Positions 47,405 to 56,072 of a stretch of DNA of 64,000 bases are shown here, in pieces (the first letter of the stretch is position 1; every line of letters begins with the position of its first letter). The translations under genes were made by a program, and so were the position numbers. The notes below the pieces were generated by a model, which had not been told where the DNA came from, did no database searches, and saw nothing but the letters and a program-made list of their open reading frames with translations. Origin of the DNA: Gilliamella intestini (GTDB lineage Bacteria; Pseudomonadota; Gammaproteobacteria; Enterobacterales; Orbaceae); NCBI RefSeq assembly GCF_900094935.1, contig NZ_FMBA01000011.1, forward strand, positions 1 through 64,000, in the 5' to 3' direction.

Positions 47405-48337
47405 ATGCCTATTTGTATTCCTGACTCATTACCTGCGGTTGATGTATTACGTAATGAGAATGTATTTGTTATGACTTCATCGCGTGCTAATACCCAAGAA
47501 ATTCGACCTCTTAAGCTTCTTTTTTTAAATTTAATGCCTAAAAAAATCGAAACAGAAAACCAATTTTTACGCTTACTTTCTAATTCGTCTTTACAAGTTG
47601 ATATTCAGTTATTACGTATTGATCAGCGAGAGTCTAAAAATACGCCTATTGAACATTTAAATAGTTTTTATTGTGATTTTGATGATATTTGTGAGCAAAA
47701 TTTTGATGGGTTAATTATAACAGGTGCGCCACTAGGGAAAGTGGCCTTTTCCGATGTTGTGTATTGGTCTAAGTTAGCCGAAATTATTACTTGGGCAAAG
47801 GATCATGTTACTTCAACTATGTTTGTTTGTTGGGGTGTTCAAGCTGCTTTGAATGTTTTATATGATTTACCAAAATTTACTCGCACGCAAAAGTTATCGG
47901 GTGTTTTTCAGCATCATATTGTGCAATCTAATGCGATTTTAACACGCGGTTTTGATGATACCTTTTGGGCTCCCCATTCTCGTTATGCTGATTTTCCAAT
48001 TGATAAAATAAAAACATATACAGATTTAACTATTTTAGCTGAGTCTGATATTACCGGTCCTTATTTAATGACTACAGTTGATAAGCGGATGGTGTTTGTA
48101 ACAGGTCATCCTGAATATGATTCTTCAACATTGGCAAATGAATATTATCGAGACTTAAATGCAGGTATTCATCCTGATATGCCATATAATTATTTTCCTG
48201 ATAATAATCCTCATTTAACACCAAAAGCCACATGGCGTAGCCACGCTTACCTATTATTTAGTAATTGGCTCAACTATTATGTTTACCAGTTAACTCCATT
48301 TGATTTAACTACTCGAAATTTAACGATTGATGACTAA
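47405..48337 (+). CDS. metA: Homoserine O-succinyltransferase
   Basis: MetA acylates homoserine as the first committed step of methionine synthesis. The 310-residue protein (E. coli 309) keeps the catalytic Cys142 in [12 protein letters not shown], and the His/Glu pair in [16 protein letters not shown], the glutamine-amidotransferase-like triad. [20 protein letters not shown] is the family N-terminal block. Succinyl- versus acetyl-CoA use is not certain from sequence, but the close enteric match favours succinyl-CoA. The ATG follows TAGGAG. Predicted to be repressed by MetJ through the boxes at 47345. Confidence 0.96.
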   Translation: MPICIPDSLPAVDVLRNENVFVMTSSRANTQEIRPLKLLFLNLMPKKIETENQFLRLLSNSSLQVDIQLLRIDQRESKNTPIEHLNSFYCDFDDICEQNFDGLIITGAPLGKVAFSDVVYWSKLAEIITWAKDHVTSTMFVCWGVQAALNVLYDLPKFTRTQKLSGVFQHHIVQSNAILTRGFDDTFWAPHSRYADFPIDKIKTYTDLTILAESDITGPYLMTTVDKRMVFVTGHPEYDSSTLANEYYRDLNAGIHPDMPYNYFPDNNPHLTPKATWRSHAYLLFSNWLNYYVYQLTPFDLTTRNLTIDD

Positions 48338-48489
48338 TAAAGGTTAGTCGCATTTTATGATCAAATTTTGTTAGGTTGTTGCTAGATTTATTTAACAATA
48401 ACCTATCTAGATAGGATCTTATAATACCAAATATTAAATAATTGGTAAAACTTGCGGAATATTATCTGAATATGATTTTAATCATATGA

Positions 48490-48924
48490 CTAAACTTGTA
48501 GCCAAAATGTTACAGGACCATCATTAATCAATGATACTTGCATGTTGGCTGCAAATCGGCCAGTTTGAGTTGTTATTTTTTGTTGGCATTGTTCTACAAA
48601 AAACTGGTAAAGCCTATTTGCTTCATCGGGTTTAGCGCCTTTTGTAAAGCTTGGTCGCATCCCTTTTTTAGTGTCTGCTGCTAGGGTAAATTGAGAAACA
48701 ACTAATACTTCGCCATTAGCTTGGTTAACATTTAAATTCATTTTTCCTTCATTATCACTGAAAATACGATAACCTAAAACTTTGTCACATAAACGAATTG
48801 CTTTTTGTTCGTCATCGTCTTGCTCAATTCCGAGTAAAATCAGTAATCCCTGATTAATTTGCCCAATAATAATATTGTCTACTGTAACACTAGCTTGTTT
48901 TACTCGTTGGATTAAGGCGATCAT
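48490..48924 (-). CDS. dtd: D-aminoacyl-tRNA deacylase
   Basis: Dtd removes D-amino acids (and glycine from tRNA-Ala) from mischarged tRNAs, a cytoplasmic proof-reading step. The 144 residues (E. coli 145) begin [21 protein letters not shown], with LLILLGIE, the motif [19 protein letters not shown] (Ser-Gln active-site loop) and the Gly-Pro motif NDGPVTFWL at the C-terminus. It directly follows yihY on the minus strand (7 nt), the same yihY-dtd order as in E. coli. Confidence 0.97.
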   Translation of the reverse strand: MIALIQRVKQASVTVDNIIIGQINQGLLILLGIEQDDDEQKAIRLCDKVLGYRIFSDNEGKMNLNVNQANGEVLVVSQFTLAADTKKGMRPSFTKGAKPDEANRLYQFFVEQCQQKITTQTGRFAANMQVSLINDGPVTFWLQV

Positions 48925-48931
48925 AATTTAA

Positions 48932-49774
48932 TTACTCTGGTAAAGAAGGGTTGTTAACAATATGTTTTTTTTGTCGGTTATAGTCAGTTAACGTTGCTGC
49001 AAATTCAGCTCCGAATAAAACAATGCACCAAGAAAAGTAGATCCAAACTAACATGATAGGAATGGAGGATACCACACCGTAAATAAGTTGATATGTCGGA
49101 AACGAAGTCACATACAATGTGAACGTGCGTTTACCTAATTCAAATAATATTGCAGCAACAAATGCACCAATCATCGACTCTTTTAACGGTACTGATTCAG
49201 TCGGAATAATGCTATAAAGTAACCAAAATCCAAATATAGAAATAAAAAACGGTAAACTGCTAAGCAAAAAAGTATTTGTTGTTGCTGCTGAAAACCATTT
49301 TAGCGAGAATATGTATGAACTTACAGCTACGCTTGCCCCAACTAAAATGGGGCCTAAGGTTAATATCGTCCAGTATATGGTTAGGTTGTACATAAAAGAG
49401 CGTTTTTTTTGGGTTTTCCAAATATGATTAAGCGTAGTGTTAATTGAGTTGATAAGTAATAGTGAGGTAACGATTAAACCAATTATACCGAAAAGAGTCA
49501 TTTTTTTAGTATTGGTTATAAATTGTTCTAAATAATTTTGGATTGTATCACTGGCTGTAGGGACAAGATTATTATAAATTATTTGTTTCAATGAATGGCT
49601 AACTTCTTCAAACATAGGAAAAGCAGATAATAAGGAAAAAATAACAGTAATAAGAGGTACTAAAGCCAGTATTGTTGTATAAGCAAGCCCTGCAGCAGAT
49701 GTTGTTAAGCGATCGTGGTTTATACGATCGCATAACATTTTCATAAAGATTTGTATTTGCTTAACTGATTTCAT
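48932..49774 (-). CDS. yihY: YihY-family inner-membrane protein (BrkB-like)
   Basis: A 280-residue polytopic protein with about six membrane segments: NLTIYWTILTLGPILVGASV and IYFSWCIVLFGAEFAATLTDY are typical of the YihY/BrkB family, once misannotated as RNase BN. The frame extends to an ATG at 49816, but that start lies inside ftsN and has no ribosome site; the ATG at 49774 gives a length and N-terminus like E. coli YihY (290). The function is not established; it is not the RNase. It starts 10 nt after ftsN stops and abuts dtd, so the three genes may be one operon. Confidence 0.88.
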   Translation of the reverse strand: MKSVKQIQIFMKMLCDRINHDRLTTSAAGLAYTTILALVPLITVIFSLLSAFPMFEEVSHSLKQIIYNNLVPTASDTIQNYLEQFITNTKKMTLFGIIGLIVTSLLLINSINTTLNHIWKTQKKRSFMYNLTIYWTILTLGPILVGASVAVSSYIFSLKWFSAATTNTFLLSSLPFFISIFGFWLLYSIIPTESVPLKESMIGAFVAAILFELGKRTFTLYVTSFPTYQLIYGVVSSIPIMLVWIYFSWCIVLFGAEFAATLTDYNRQKKHIVNNPSLPE

Positions 49775-49784
49775 TGTCTTGTGT

Positions 49785-50411
49785 TTAGTTAGAAATAACA
49801 CAGCTATTAATCCCATTACTATTTAATAAGTTTAATACCTTATTTGCTTCTTCTTTGCTTTCGTATGGTCCTACTGTAACCTTATATAGTTGTCCTGATG
49901 ACATAATATTGCTGCGAACCCCCGTCATTGCAAGCTTAGCTTTTAGTGTATCAGCATTAGATTTATCTTTGAATGCACCACACTGCAATAGCCATTTATT
50001 TGAAACGGTTGTTGGTTGTGAAGCTGGATTTGTTATCTGATTTTGTGTTGTTGTGCTACCTTGAGAAGGTGGCATAGTCGTATAAGTGTTATTTGCAAAG
50101 CTATCTAAAATTCGTTGTCTTTCATTAGCAATTGAGTTTGATGTTACACCATAATTTGCATTAGGTGTTTCTAATTCTTTAAGATATGTCCAACGTTCTT
50201 GAGGTTGCTCAGGAAGAGTTATAGCAGGCGGTTGAGTTTTTGCTTTTGGCGTTTCAATAACTTTCTTGGGGGTATTATTTGAAATAAAGTAGAGAATAGC
50301 AGAAAATAGTATAACTATAATGATAGCCAAAAACATCATTAAATTAGGCTTGTTTCGTGACTTATTTTTTTTTGATTGGCTCTTTCTTCTAACATAATCA
50401 CGCTGAACCAC
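49785..50411 (-). CDS. ftsN: Cell division protein FtsN (short form)
   Basis: FtsN triggers septal peptidoglycan synthesis by activating the FtsQLB/FtsWI complex. The 208 residues (E. coli 319) keep the three essential parts: the cytoplasmic N-terminus MVQRDYVRRKSQ (FtsA contact), one membrane helix (24-43), and the periplasmic essential helix ERWTYLKELE (72-81). The long Gln-rich linker of E. coli is reduced, and a SPOR domain (about 142-208, WLLQCGAFKDKSNADTLKAK) binds denuded glycan. The SPOR cysteine pair (LLQCGAF, INSCVI) is present. First of a possible ftsN-yihY-dtd unit. Confidence 0.93.
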   Translation of the reverse strand: MVQRDYVRRKSQSKKNKSRNKPNLMMFLAIIIVILFSAILYFISNNTPKKVIETPKAKTQPPAITLPEQPQERWTYLKELETPNANYGVTSNSIANERQRILDSFANNTYTTMPPSQGSTTTQNQITNPASQPTTVSNKWLLQCGAFKDKSNADTLKAKLAMTGVRSNIMSSGQLYKVTVGPYESKEEANKVLNLLNSNGINSCVISN

Positions 50412-50470
50412 AATAGACTCTCTTCTATTTTTATTAAAATTACATAAATAATGATGTAGTATACAAATAA

Positions 50471-50494
50471 AAAAAGTGGTTTACACCACTTTTT
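50471..50494. terminator. Rho-independent terminator (rpsT side), bidirectional
   Basis: A perfect 10-bp stem, AAAAAGTGGT with ACCACTTTTT, around loop TTAC, flanked by A/T runs on both sides. Read on the minus strand it ends rpsT in TTTTTTT and separates it from ftsN. Confidence 0.88.
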
Positions 50495-50541
50495 GTTATT
50501 TCTTTTTAACTATGATAGTTAACAGATAATAAATAAAACCA

Positions 50542-50805
50542 TTAACTTAATGCTTTGATTTGCTTAATTAAATTAGCTTTATGACGAGCAGCTTTATTTT
50601 TGTGGATTAACCCACGAGCCGCTTGACGGTCAACAACTGCTTGCATATCTTTGAATGCTACTTCAGCTGTTTGTTTATCACCAGCTGCAACAGCGGCGTA
50701 AACTTTTTTAATATAAGTGCGCATCATTGAACGGTTGCTAGCATTATGTTTACGGCGTTTTTCAGATTGAATCGCACGTTTTTTAGCTGATTTGATATTA
50801 GCCAA
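50542..50805 (-). CDS. rpsT: 30S ribosomal protein S20
   Basis: S20 binds 16S rRNA early in small-subunit assembly. The 87-residue protein starts [20 protein letters not shown] and ends like E. coli S20. The start is a TTG at 50803-50805, 6 nt after GGGAG; an in-frame TTG two codons upstream (50811) overlaps that ribosome site and is less likely. E. coli rpsT also starts with UUG, a weak start linked to feedback control by S20, so the feature is probably functional. Very basic throughout. It is divergent from pgk and followed by a terminator. Confidence 0.95.
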   Translation of the reverse strand: MANIKSAKKRAIQSEKRRKHNASNRSMMRTYIKKVYAAVAAGDKQTAEVAFKDMQAVVDRQAARGLIHKNKAARHKANLIKQIKALS

Positions 50806-51030
50806 AGTCAACTCCCAAATTTAGATAAAAATTACATATTAATTAAGGTGGCAAAATATGCCTGATTTTCTTTCTATTGTCAATGCCGTTGTATAAAAAA
50901 ATATAATTGGTCATTTTTAGCTGATAATAAATGTTTATCATTCAACCAATAATGTCTATAACCTAAAAAGAAATTTTATGTTAGAATAGAAAAAGTTTTA
51001 ATTTATTTATATTTTATAAGAGGAAGTATC

Positions 51031-52194
51031 ATGTCTATTATTAGAATGCAAGATCTTGATCTAAAAGGAAAACGCTTATTTATTCGTTCAGATCTTAATG
51101 TGCCTGTAAAAAATGGTAAGGTTACTTCAGATGCGCGTATTAAAGCATCACTACCTACTATTGAAGAGGCCATCAAGAAAGGTGCAAAAGTAATGGTTAC
51201 CTCGCATATTGGTCGCCCAACAGAAGGTGAATATAATCCAGAGTTTTCATTGCAACCTGTTGTTGATTACTTAAAAGAACATGTATCATTTCCTGTTCGT
51301 TTAGTAAAAGATTACCTTAATGGTGTAGATGTTAAAGAAGGCGAATTAGTTGTTCTTGAAAATGTCCGCTTTAACGTTGGTGAAGGTAAAGATGATGAGA
51401 CTTTATCTAAAAAATATGCAGCACTTTGCGATATTTATGTAATGGATGCATTTGGTACTGCTCACCGAGCTCAAGCTTCAACACATGGTGCAGGTAAATT
51501 TGCGCCAGTGGCTTGTGCTGGCCCATTATTAGCCGCTGAACTTGATGCGTTAGGTAAGGCTTTAGATAATCCTGCCCGCCCGATGGTTGCAATTGTTGCT
51601 GGTTCAAAAGTATCAACTAAATTAACTGTACTTGATTCGCTTTCAAAAATTGCAGATCAAATTATTGTCGGTGGTGGTATTGCCAACACATTTATTGCAG
51701 CAGAAGACTACAACGTAGGTAAATCACTTTACGAAGCTGATTTAATCCCTGAAGCTAAAAAGTTGATGGCTAACTGTGAAATCCCAGTTCCAACTGATGT
51801 ACGTGTTGCAACAGAATTTAGTGAAACAGCAACAGCGACTGAAAAATCAGTTAAAGATGTTAAAGAAAATGAACAAATTCTTGATTTAGGTGATAAGTCA
51901 GCAGAAGTATTAGCAAATATTATCAAAAATGCTAAAACCATTTTATGGAATGGTCCAGTAGGTGTTTTTGAATTTCCTAATTTCCGTCGTGGTACTGAAA
52001 TTGTAGCGAAAGCAATTGCTGATAGCGAAGGTTTTTCAATTGCTGGTGGTGGAGATACATTAGCTGCAATCGATCTATTTGGTATTGAAGATAAAATCTC
52101 TTATATTTCAACTGGTGGTGGTGCTTTTCTTGAGTTCGTTGAAGGTAAAAAACTACCCGCTGTTGCGATGTTAGAAGCTAGAGCAAAGGCCTAG
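51031..52194 (+). CDS. pgk: Phosphoglycerate kinase
   Basis: Pgk makes ATP from 1,3-bisphosphoglycerate in glycolysis. The 387 residues match the bacterial length. Markers: [20 protein letters not shown] with the substrate-binding Arg and Asp residues, [27 protein letters not shown], the hinge [12 protein letters not shown], and the nucleotide-binding [16 protein letters not shown] and [10 protein letters not shown]. The ATG follows AGAGGAAG. It is followed 73 nt later by fbaA, the common pgk-fba pair; the E. coli upstream gene epd is absent. Confidence 0.98.
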   Translation: MSIIRMQDLDLKGKRLFIRSDLNVPVKNGKVTSDARIKASLPTIEEAIKKGAKVMVTSHIGRPTEGEYNPEFSLQPVVDYLKEHVSFPVRLVKDYLNGVDVKEGELVVLENVRFNVGEGKDDETLSKKYAALCDIYVMDAFGTAHRAQASTHGAGKFAPVACAGPLLAAELDALGKALDNPARPMVAIVAGSKVSTKLTVLDSLSKIADQIIVGGGIANTFIAAEDYNVGKSLYEADLIPEAKKLMANCEIPVPTDVRVATEFSETATATEKSVKDVKENEQILDLGDKSAEVLANIIKNAKTILWNGPVGVFEFPNFRRGTEIVAKAIADSEGFSIAGGGDTLAAIDLFGIEDKISYISTGGGAFLEFVEGKKLPAVAMLEARAKA

Positions 52195-52209
52195 TATTTG
52201 AGTTCAGTA

Positions 52210-52236
52210 AAAGGATGAGATAATTACTCATCCTTT
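52210..52236 (+). terminator. Hairpin between pgk and fbaA
   Basis: A 10-bp stem, AAAGGATGAG with CTCATCCTTT, around a 7-nt loop, followed by AATTTTTAT. It probably attenuates or processes the pgk-fbaA transcript rather than ending it fully. Confidence 0.75.
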
Positions 52237-52267
52237 AATTTTTATAAATAAATTTATAGGTAATAAA

Positions 52268-53347
52268 ATGGTTACTAAGATTTCTGATGTTGTTAAACCT
52301 GGTGTTGTCACTGGTGATGATGTTCAAAAAGTATTTCAAATCGCTCGCGAAAATAACTTTGCATTACCTGCGGTTAACTGTGTTGATACAAATACTATCA
52401 ATGCCGTTATTGAAACAGCTGCAAAAGTAGGTTCTCCTGTTATTGTTCAGTTTTCTAACGGTGGAGCTCAATTTATTGCGGGTAAAGGCCTAAAATTAGA
52501 AGGTCAAGAATGTGCTGTGCTGGGTGCTATTTCTGGCGCAAAACATGTTCATCTTATGGCTGAAAAATATGGCGTTCCAGTTATTGTTCATACTGATCAC
52601 TGCGCTAAAAAATTACTTCCATGGGTTGATGGGTTACTGGATGCAGGTGAAACTCATTTTGCTAAAACAGGTAAACCATTGTTTTCTTCTCATATGATTG
52701 ACCTTTCAGAAGAGTCATTAAAAGATAATATTGATATCTGTTGTCAATATCTTGCTCGTATGTCGGCAATGAAAATGACATTAGAATTAGAGTTAGGTTG
52801 TACTGGTGGTGAAGAAGATGGTGTTGATAACAGCCATATGGACAGCTCAGCACTTTACACTCAACCAGAAGATGTGGCATATGCTTATGAACGTTTAAGT
52901 GCTATTAGTCCTCGTTTTACTATCGCAGCTTCATTTGGTAATGTGCATGGTGTTTATAAACCAGGTAATGTTAAGTTAACACCCAAAATTTTAGATAACT
53001 CACAAAAATATGTATCTGAAAAATTCAATTTACCTGCTAAATCATTAAATTTTGTATTCCATGGTGGTTCAGGTTCAACTCCAGAAGAAATTGCTGAAGC
53101 AGTAAGTTATGGTGTAATCAAAATGAATATTGACACAGATACTCAATGGGCCAACTGGTCAGGTATTTTAGAATACTACAAAGCAAATGAAGCATATCTA
53201 CAAGGTCAATTAGGTAATCCTGAAGGTGCTGATGCGCCAAATAAAAAATACTATGATCCACGCGTATGGTTACGTAAAGGACAAGATTCATTAGTGGCAC
53301 GTTTAGAACTAGCATTTAAAGAACTCAATGCAGTAAATGTTCTGTAA
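52268..53347 (+). CDS. fbaA: Fructose-1,6-bisphosphate aldolase, class II
   Basis: FbaA cleaves fructose-1,6-bisphosphate in glycolysis and works in reverse in gluconeogenesis; it needs zinc. The 359-residue length equals E. coli FbaA. Zinc ligands are seen in PVIVHTDHCAKKLLPW (first His at about 111) and VHGVYKPGNVKLTPKIL, with FVFHGGSGSTPEEIAEAV carrying the next His and the phosphate-binding Gly/Ser loop. NIDTDTQWANWSGILEYY is the class IIA signature region. Together with fruBKA and pgk it shows an intact glycolytic route. Confidence 0.98.
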   Translation: MVTKISDVVKPGVVTGDDVQKVFQIARENNFALPAVNCVDTNTINAVIETAAKVGSPVIVQFSNGGAQFIAGKGLKLEGQECAVLGAISGAKHVHLMAEKYGVPVIVHTDHCAKKLLPWVDGLLDAGETHFAKTGKPLFSSHMIDLSEESLKDNIDICCQYLARMSAMKMTLELELGCTGGEEDGVDNSHMDSSALYTQPEDVAYAYERLSAISPRFTIAASFGNVHGVYKPGNVKLTPKILDNSQKYVSEKFNLPAKSLNFVFHGGSGSTPEEIAEAVSYGVIKMNIDTDTQWANWSGILEYYKANEAYLQGQLGNPEGADAPNKKYYDPRVWLRKGQDSLVARLELAFKELNAVNVL

Positions 53348-53369
53348 TTTGTTTTAGTTATTTAAGCTC

Positions 53370-53394
53370 AAAGCAGAGTTATTGCTCTGCTTTT
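53370..53394 (+). terminator. Rho-independent terminator of fbaA
   Basis: The stem AAGCAGAG/CTCTGCTT with a 6-nt loop is followed by TTGATTTA, 23 nt after the fbaA stop. It isolates the glycolytic genes from the ribosomal operon. Confidence 0.82.
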
Positions 53395-53418
53395 GATTTA
53401 TCCTATTTCAAATAAATC

Positions 53419-53447
53419 TTGCATTTTTAATTGGATTATAGGATAAT
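53419..53447 (+). promoter_or_regulatory. Sigma-70 promoter of the rplKAJL-rpoBC operon
   Basis: TTGCAT (53419-53424), a 17-bp spacer and GATAAT (53442-53447). Transcription would begin near 53454, leaving about 80 nt before rplK; the leader contains a small inverted repeat (TATTAATA...), possibly where L1 represses. Confidence 0.7.
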
Positions 53448-53535
53448 TCTGCCCTCATTTAACTTAGGGGAGCTGTCTATTTATTAATATCTATTATTAA
53501 TAGAGGCGTTTGCACCCGAGCAAAGGAAACTAAAA

Positions 53536-53964
53536 ATGGCAAAAAAAGTACAAGCCTACATCAAGTTGCAGGTTGCAGCTGGTGCGGCAAATCCTAGTCC
53601 GCCAGTTGGTCCAGCACTTGGTCAACATGGTGTGAATATCATGGAATTCTGTAAAGCATTCAATGCTAAAACAGAAAGCATGGAAAAAGGTTTACCAATT
53701 CCTGTAGTAATTACAGTGTATTCTGATCGTTCATTCACTTTTGTAACTAAGACGCCTCCGGCTGCTGTTTTATTAAAGAAAGCAGCTAAGATTAAGTCTG
53801 GTTCTGGTGAGCCTAATAAGAAAAAAGTAGGTAAAGTAACGAGTGCTCAAATTCGCGAAATCGCTGAATTAAAAGCTGCAGATATGAATGGTGCTACCAT
53901 TGAAACGATGATGCGTTCTATTGAAGGAACTGCTCGTTCAATGGGCTTGGAAGTGGAGGGTTAA
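53536..53964 (+). CDS. rplK: 50S ribosomal protein L11
   Basis: L11 forms the GTPase-associated centre with 23S rRNA and is needed for RelA activation. The 142 residues (E. coli 142) show [20 protein letters not shown] at the N-terminus, the linker [20 protein letters not shown] and the RNA-binding C-terminal domain ([30 protein letters not shown]). First of the rplKA pair, with rplA starting 3 nt later. Upstream is fbaA, not nusG as in E. coli. Confidence 0.98.
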   Translation: MAKKVQAYIKLQVAAGAANPSPPVGPALGQHGVNIMEFCKAFNAKTESMEKGLPIPVVITVYSDRSFTFVTKTPPAAVLLKKAAKIKSGSGEPNKKKVGKVTSAQIREIAELKAADMNGATIETMMRSIEGTARSMGLEVEG

Positions 53965-53967
53965 TTC

Positions 53968-54669
53968 ATGGCTAAATTATCTAAAAAAGCTAAACTTATC
54001 CGCGAAAAAGTAAATGCAACTAAACAATATGAAATCAACGAAGCGATTGCTTTATTAAAAGAATTAGCTACTGCTAAATTTACTGAAAGCGTCGACGTTG
54101 CTGTTAATTTAGGTATCGATTCACGTAAATCAGACCAAAACGTTCGTGGTGCAATTGTTCTTCCACATGGTACAGGTCGTAGCGTACGCGTAGCTGTATT
54201 TACTCAAGGTGCAAATGCAGAAGCTGCTAAAGAAGCTGGTGCAGAATTAGTGGGGATGGATGATCTTGCAGATCAAATCAAAAAAGGCGAAATGGATTTT
54301 GATGTTGTTATTGCATCACCTGACGCTATGCGTGTTGTTGGTCAATTAGGTCAAATATTAGGGCCTCGTGGTTTAATGCCAAACCCTAAAGTTGGCACAG
54401 TAACTCCTAATGTTGCTGAAGCTGTAAAAAATGCTAAAGCTGGTCAGATCCGTTACCGTAATGATAAGAATGGTATTATCCATACTACTATTGGTAAAGC
54501 TGATTTTGATGCAGATAAGCTTAAAGAAAATTTAGAAGCATTACTTGTTGCGTTAAAACGTGCAAAACCAGCCTCTTCTAAGGGTGTATTTATTAAGAAA
54601 GTTAGCCTTTCTACTACAATGGGTGCTGGTGTTGCTATTGATCAAGCAACATTGAATGCAACTGTTTAA
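53968..54669 (+). CDS. rplA: 50S ribosomal protein L1
   Basis: L1 forms the mobile L1 stalk near the E site and represses its own operon by binding the rplK leader. The 233 residues (E. coli 234) show the two-domain fold with the conserved [35 protein letters not shown] and [20 protein letters not shown] blocks. It begins 3 nt after rplK and is followed by the long leader of rplJ. Confidence 0.98.
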   Translation: MAKLSKKAKLIREKVNATKQYEINEAIALLKELATAKFTESVDVAVNLGIDSRKSDQNVRGAIVLPHGTGRSVRVAVFTQGANAEAAKEAGAELVGMDDLADQIKKGEMDFDVVIASPDAMRVVGQLGQILGPRGLMPNPKVGTVTPNVAEAVKNAKAGQIRYRNDKNGIIHTTIGKADFDADKLKENLEALLVALKRAKPASSKGVFIKKVSLSTTMGAGVAIDQATLNATV

Positions 54670-54679
54670 TTAATTTTAT

Positions 54680-54899
54680 AATTAAATAGCGAAATCGGTT
54701 GGTGTCTGGCCTTAACCAGACCCCGTCCAAGACCGTAGGTGTGGTTGATGTTTGACTACTTAATTTTCCTACGTAGACGGTGACAGAACCTGATAAGATA
54801 TAATAGAAGGATTCTGCTCATCGTGGTTGTGCTAGTTACATTTGTAGCTAGCTTGAATAAGTCTAGGCTTTTGCCTAGTATAATCCAGGAGCAATACCA
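54680..54899 (+). promoter_or_regulatory. rplJL leader (L10-L12 autoregulatory RNA region)
   Basis: The 230 nt between rplA and rplJ carry conserved pieces of the enterobacterial L10 leader: a run CCTACGTAGACGGTGACAGA near 54769 that matches E. coli almost word for word, partner bases GACCGTAGGTGTGGTTGATG near 54731, and CCAGGAGC at the ribosome site. L10 in complex with L7/L12 is known to bind this leader and repress translation. Confidence 0.8.
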
Positions 54900-55397
54900 A
54901 TGGCACTAAATCTTCAAAATAAACAAGAAATTGTTGCTGAAGTTAATGAAATCGCCAAAGGTGCGCTATCTGCAGTTGTTGCTGATTCTCGTGGCATTAC
55001 TGTAGAAAAAATGACTGCATTACGTAAATCTGCTCGTGAGGCAGGTGTTTATATGCGTGTTGTTCGTAATACGCTATTACGCCGTGTCGTTGAGGGTACT
55101 CAATACGAGTGTTTAAAAGATACGTTTGTTGGTCCAACTCTAATTGCATTTTCAAATGAGCACCCAGGTGCTGCAGCGCGTCTTTTTAAAGCGTTTGCTA
55201 AAGAAAATGATAAATTTGAGATTAAAGCCGCAGCCTTTGAAGGTGAGTTAATTACTGCAGCGAACATTGATCGCTTAGCAACATTACCTACATATGAAGA
55301 AGCATTAGCTCGCTTGATGTCAACCATGAAAGAAGCCGCAGCTGGCAAATTGGTTCGTACTCTTGCAGCGGTTCGCGATCAAAAAGAAGCTGCTTAA
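54900..55397 (+). CDS. rplJ: 50S ribosomal protein L10
   Basis: L10 anchors the L7/L12 stalk on the 50S subunit and, with L12, represses rplJL translation at the leader. The 165-residue length equals E. coli L10. Markers are [20 protein letters not shown] at the N-terminus, [38 protein letters not shown] and the C-terminal helix that binds L12 ([20 protein letters not shown]). The ATG follows CCAGGAG. Confidence 0.98.
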   Translation: MALNLQNKQEIVAEVNEIAKGALSAVVADSRGITVEKMTALRKSAREAGVYMRVVRNTLLRRVVEGTQYECLKDTFVGPTLIAFSNEHPGAAARLFKAFAKENDKFEIKAAAFEGELITAANIDRLATLPTYEEALARLMSTMKEAAAGKLVRTLAAVRDQKEAA

Positions 55398-55455
55398 TTG
55401 GCGGTTAGATTGTGAATTTTATTAATTAAAAAATGTAAATTTGGGAAACTATATT

Positions 55456-55824
55456 ATGTCTATCACTAAAGAACAAATTTTAGATGCAGTTGCTGAAATG
55501 TCTGTTATGGATGTTGTTGAACTTGTATCAATGATGGAAGAAAAATTCGGTGTTTCTGCAGCAGCAGCTGTTGCAGTTGCTGCTGCAGGTCCAGCTGAAG
55601 CTGCTGAAGAAAAAACCGAGTTTGATGTAATCTTAAAAGATGTTGGTGCTAACAAAGTAGCTGTAATCAAAGCAGTTCGTGGTGCAACTGGTCTTGGTCT
55701 TAAAGAAGCGAAAGATCTTGTTGAATCAGCTCCAGCAACAGTTAAAGAAGGCGTTAGCAAAGCTGATGCTGAAGAACTTAAAAAAGCGCTTGAAGAATCA
55801 GGTGCAGTTGTTGAACTTAAATAA
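55456..55824 (+). CDS. rplL: 50S ribosomal protein L7/L12
   Basis: L7/L12 forms the multimeric stalk that recruits translation factors. The frame is open from a TTG at 55441, but the ATG at 55456 gives [20 protein letters not shown] exactly as in E. coli, with GGGAAAC upstream; 122 residues. The N-terminal dimer domain, the Ala-rich hinge ([18 protein letters not shown]) and the globular domain ([20 protein letters not shown]) are all present. It is followed by a strong hairpin that in E. coli partly ends transcription before rpoB. Confidence 0.98.
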   Translation: MSITKEQILDAVAEMSVMDVVELVSMMEEKFGVSAAAAVAVAAAGPAEAAEEKTEFDVILKDVGANKVAVIKAVRGATGLGLKEAKDLVESAPATVKEGVSKADAEELKKALEESGAVVELK

Positions 55825-55846
55825 GTTTATCGACAACACAACAATT

Positions 55847-55876
55847 GGCTGGGGGTTTTATACCTCCAGCCTTTTT
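55847..55876 (+). terminator. Attenuator/terminator between rplL and rpoB
   Basis: A 9-bp stem, GGCTGGGGG with CCTCCAGCC (one G-T pair), around a 7-nt loop and followed by TTTTT. Placed 23 nt after rplL, it matches the known partial terminator of enterobacteria that lowers rpoBC relative to the ribosomal genes. Confidence 0.85.
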
Positions 55877-56072
55877 GCGCTGTAATAAGTTAAAGAATTT
55901 TATTTTAAGATTATCAATAAAAAAGTAATAAAGAAATAGTATATTTATTAAGCCTAATCAATTGATATTTATAGATATTTTCGATGAGGTGTCAGGTGTT
56001 ATCAGTTATCGATAGTATCCCTGATGAATATTTAATCATGCTAAAATAGCAGATAAGCAAGTTGAGGAACTA

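Noticed and set aside
48372-48414. Hairpin AGGTTGTTG...CAATAACCT and palindrome CCTATCTAGATAGG between metA and dtd
   Set aside because: Large A/T-rich loop, one G-T pair and no T-run; may end metA weakly but not convincing as a terminator.
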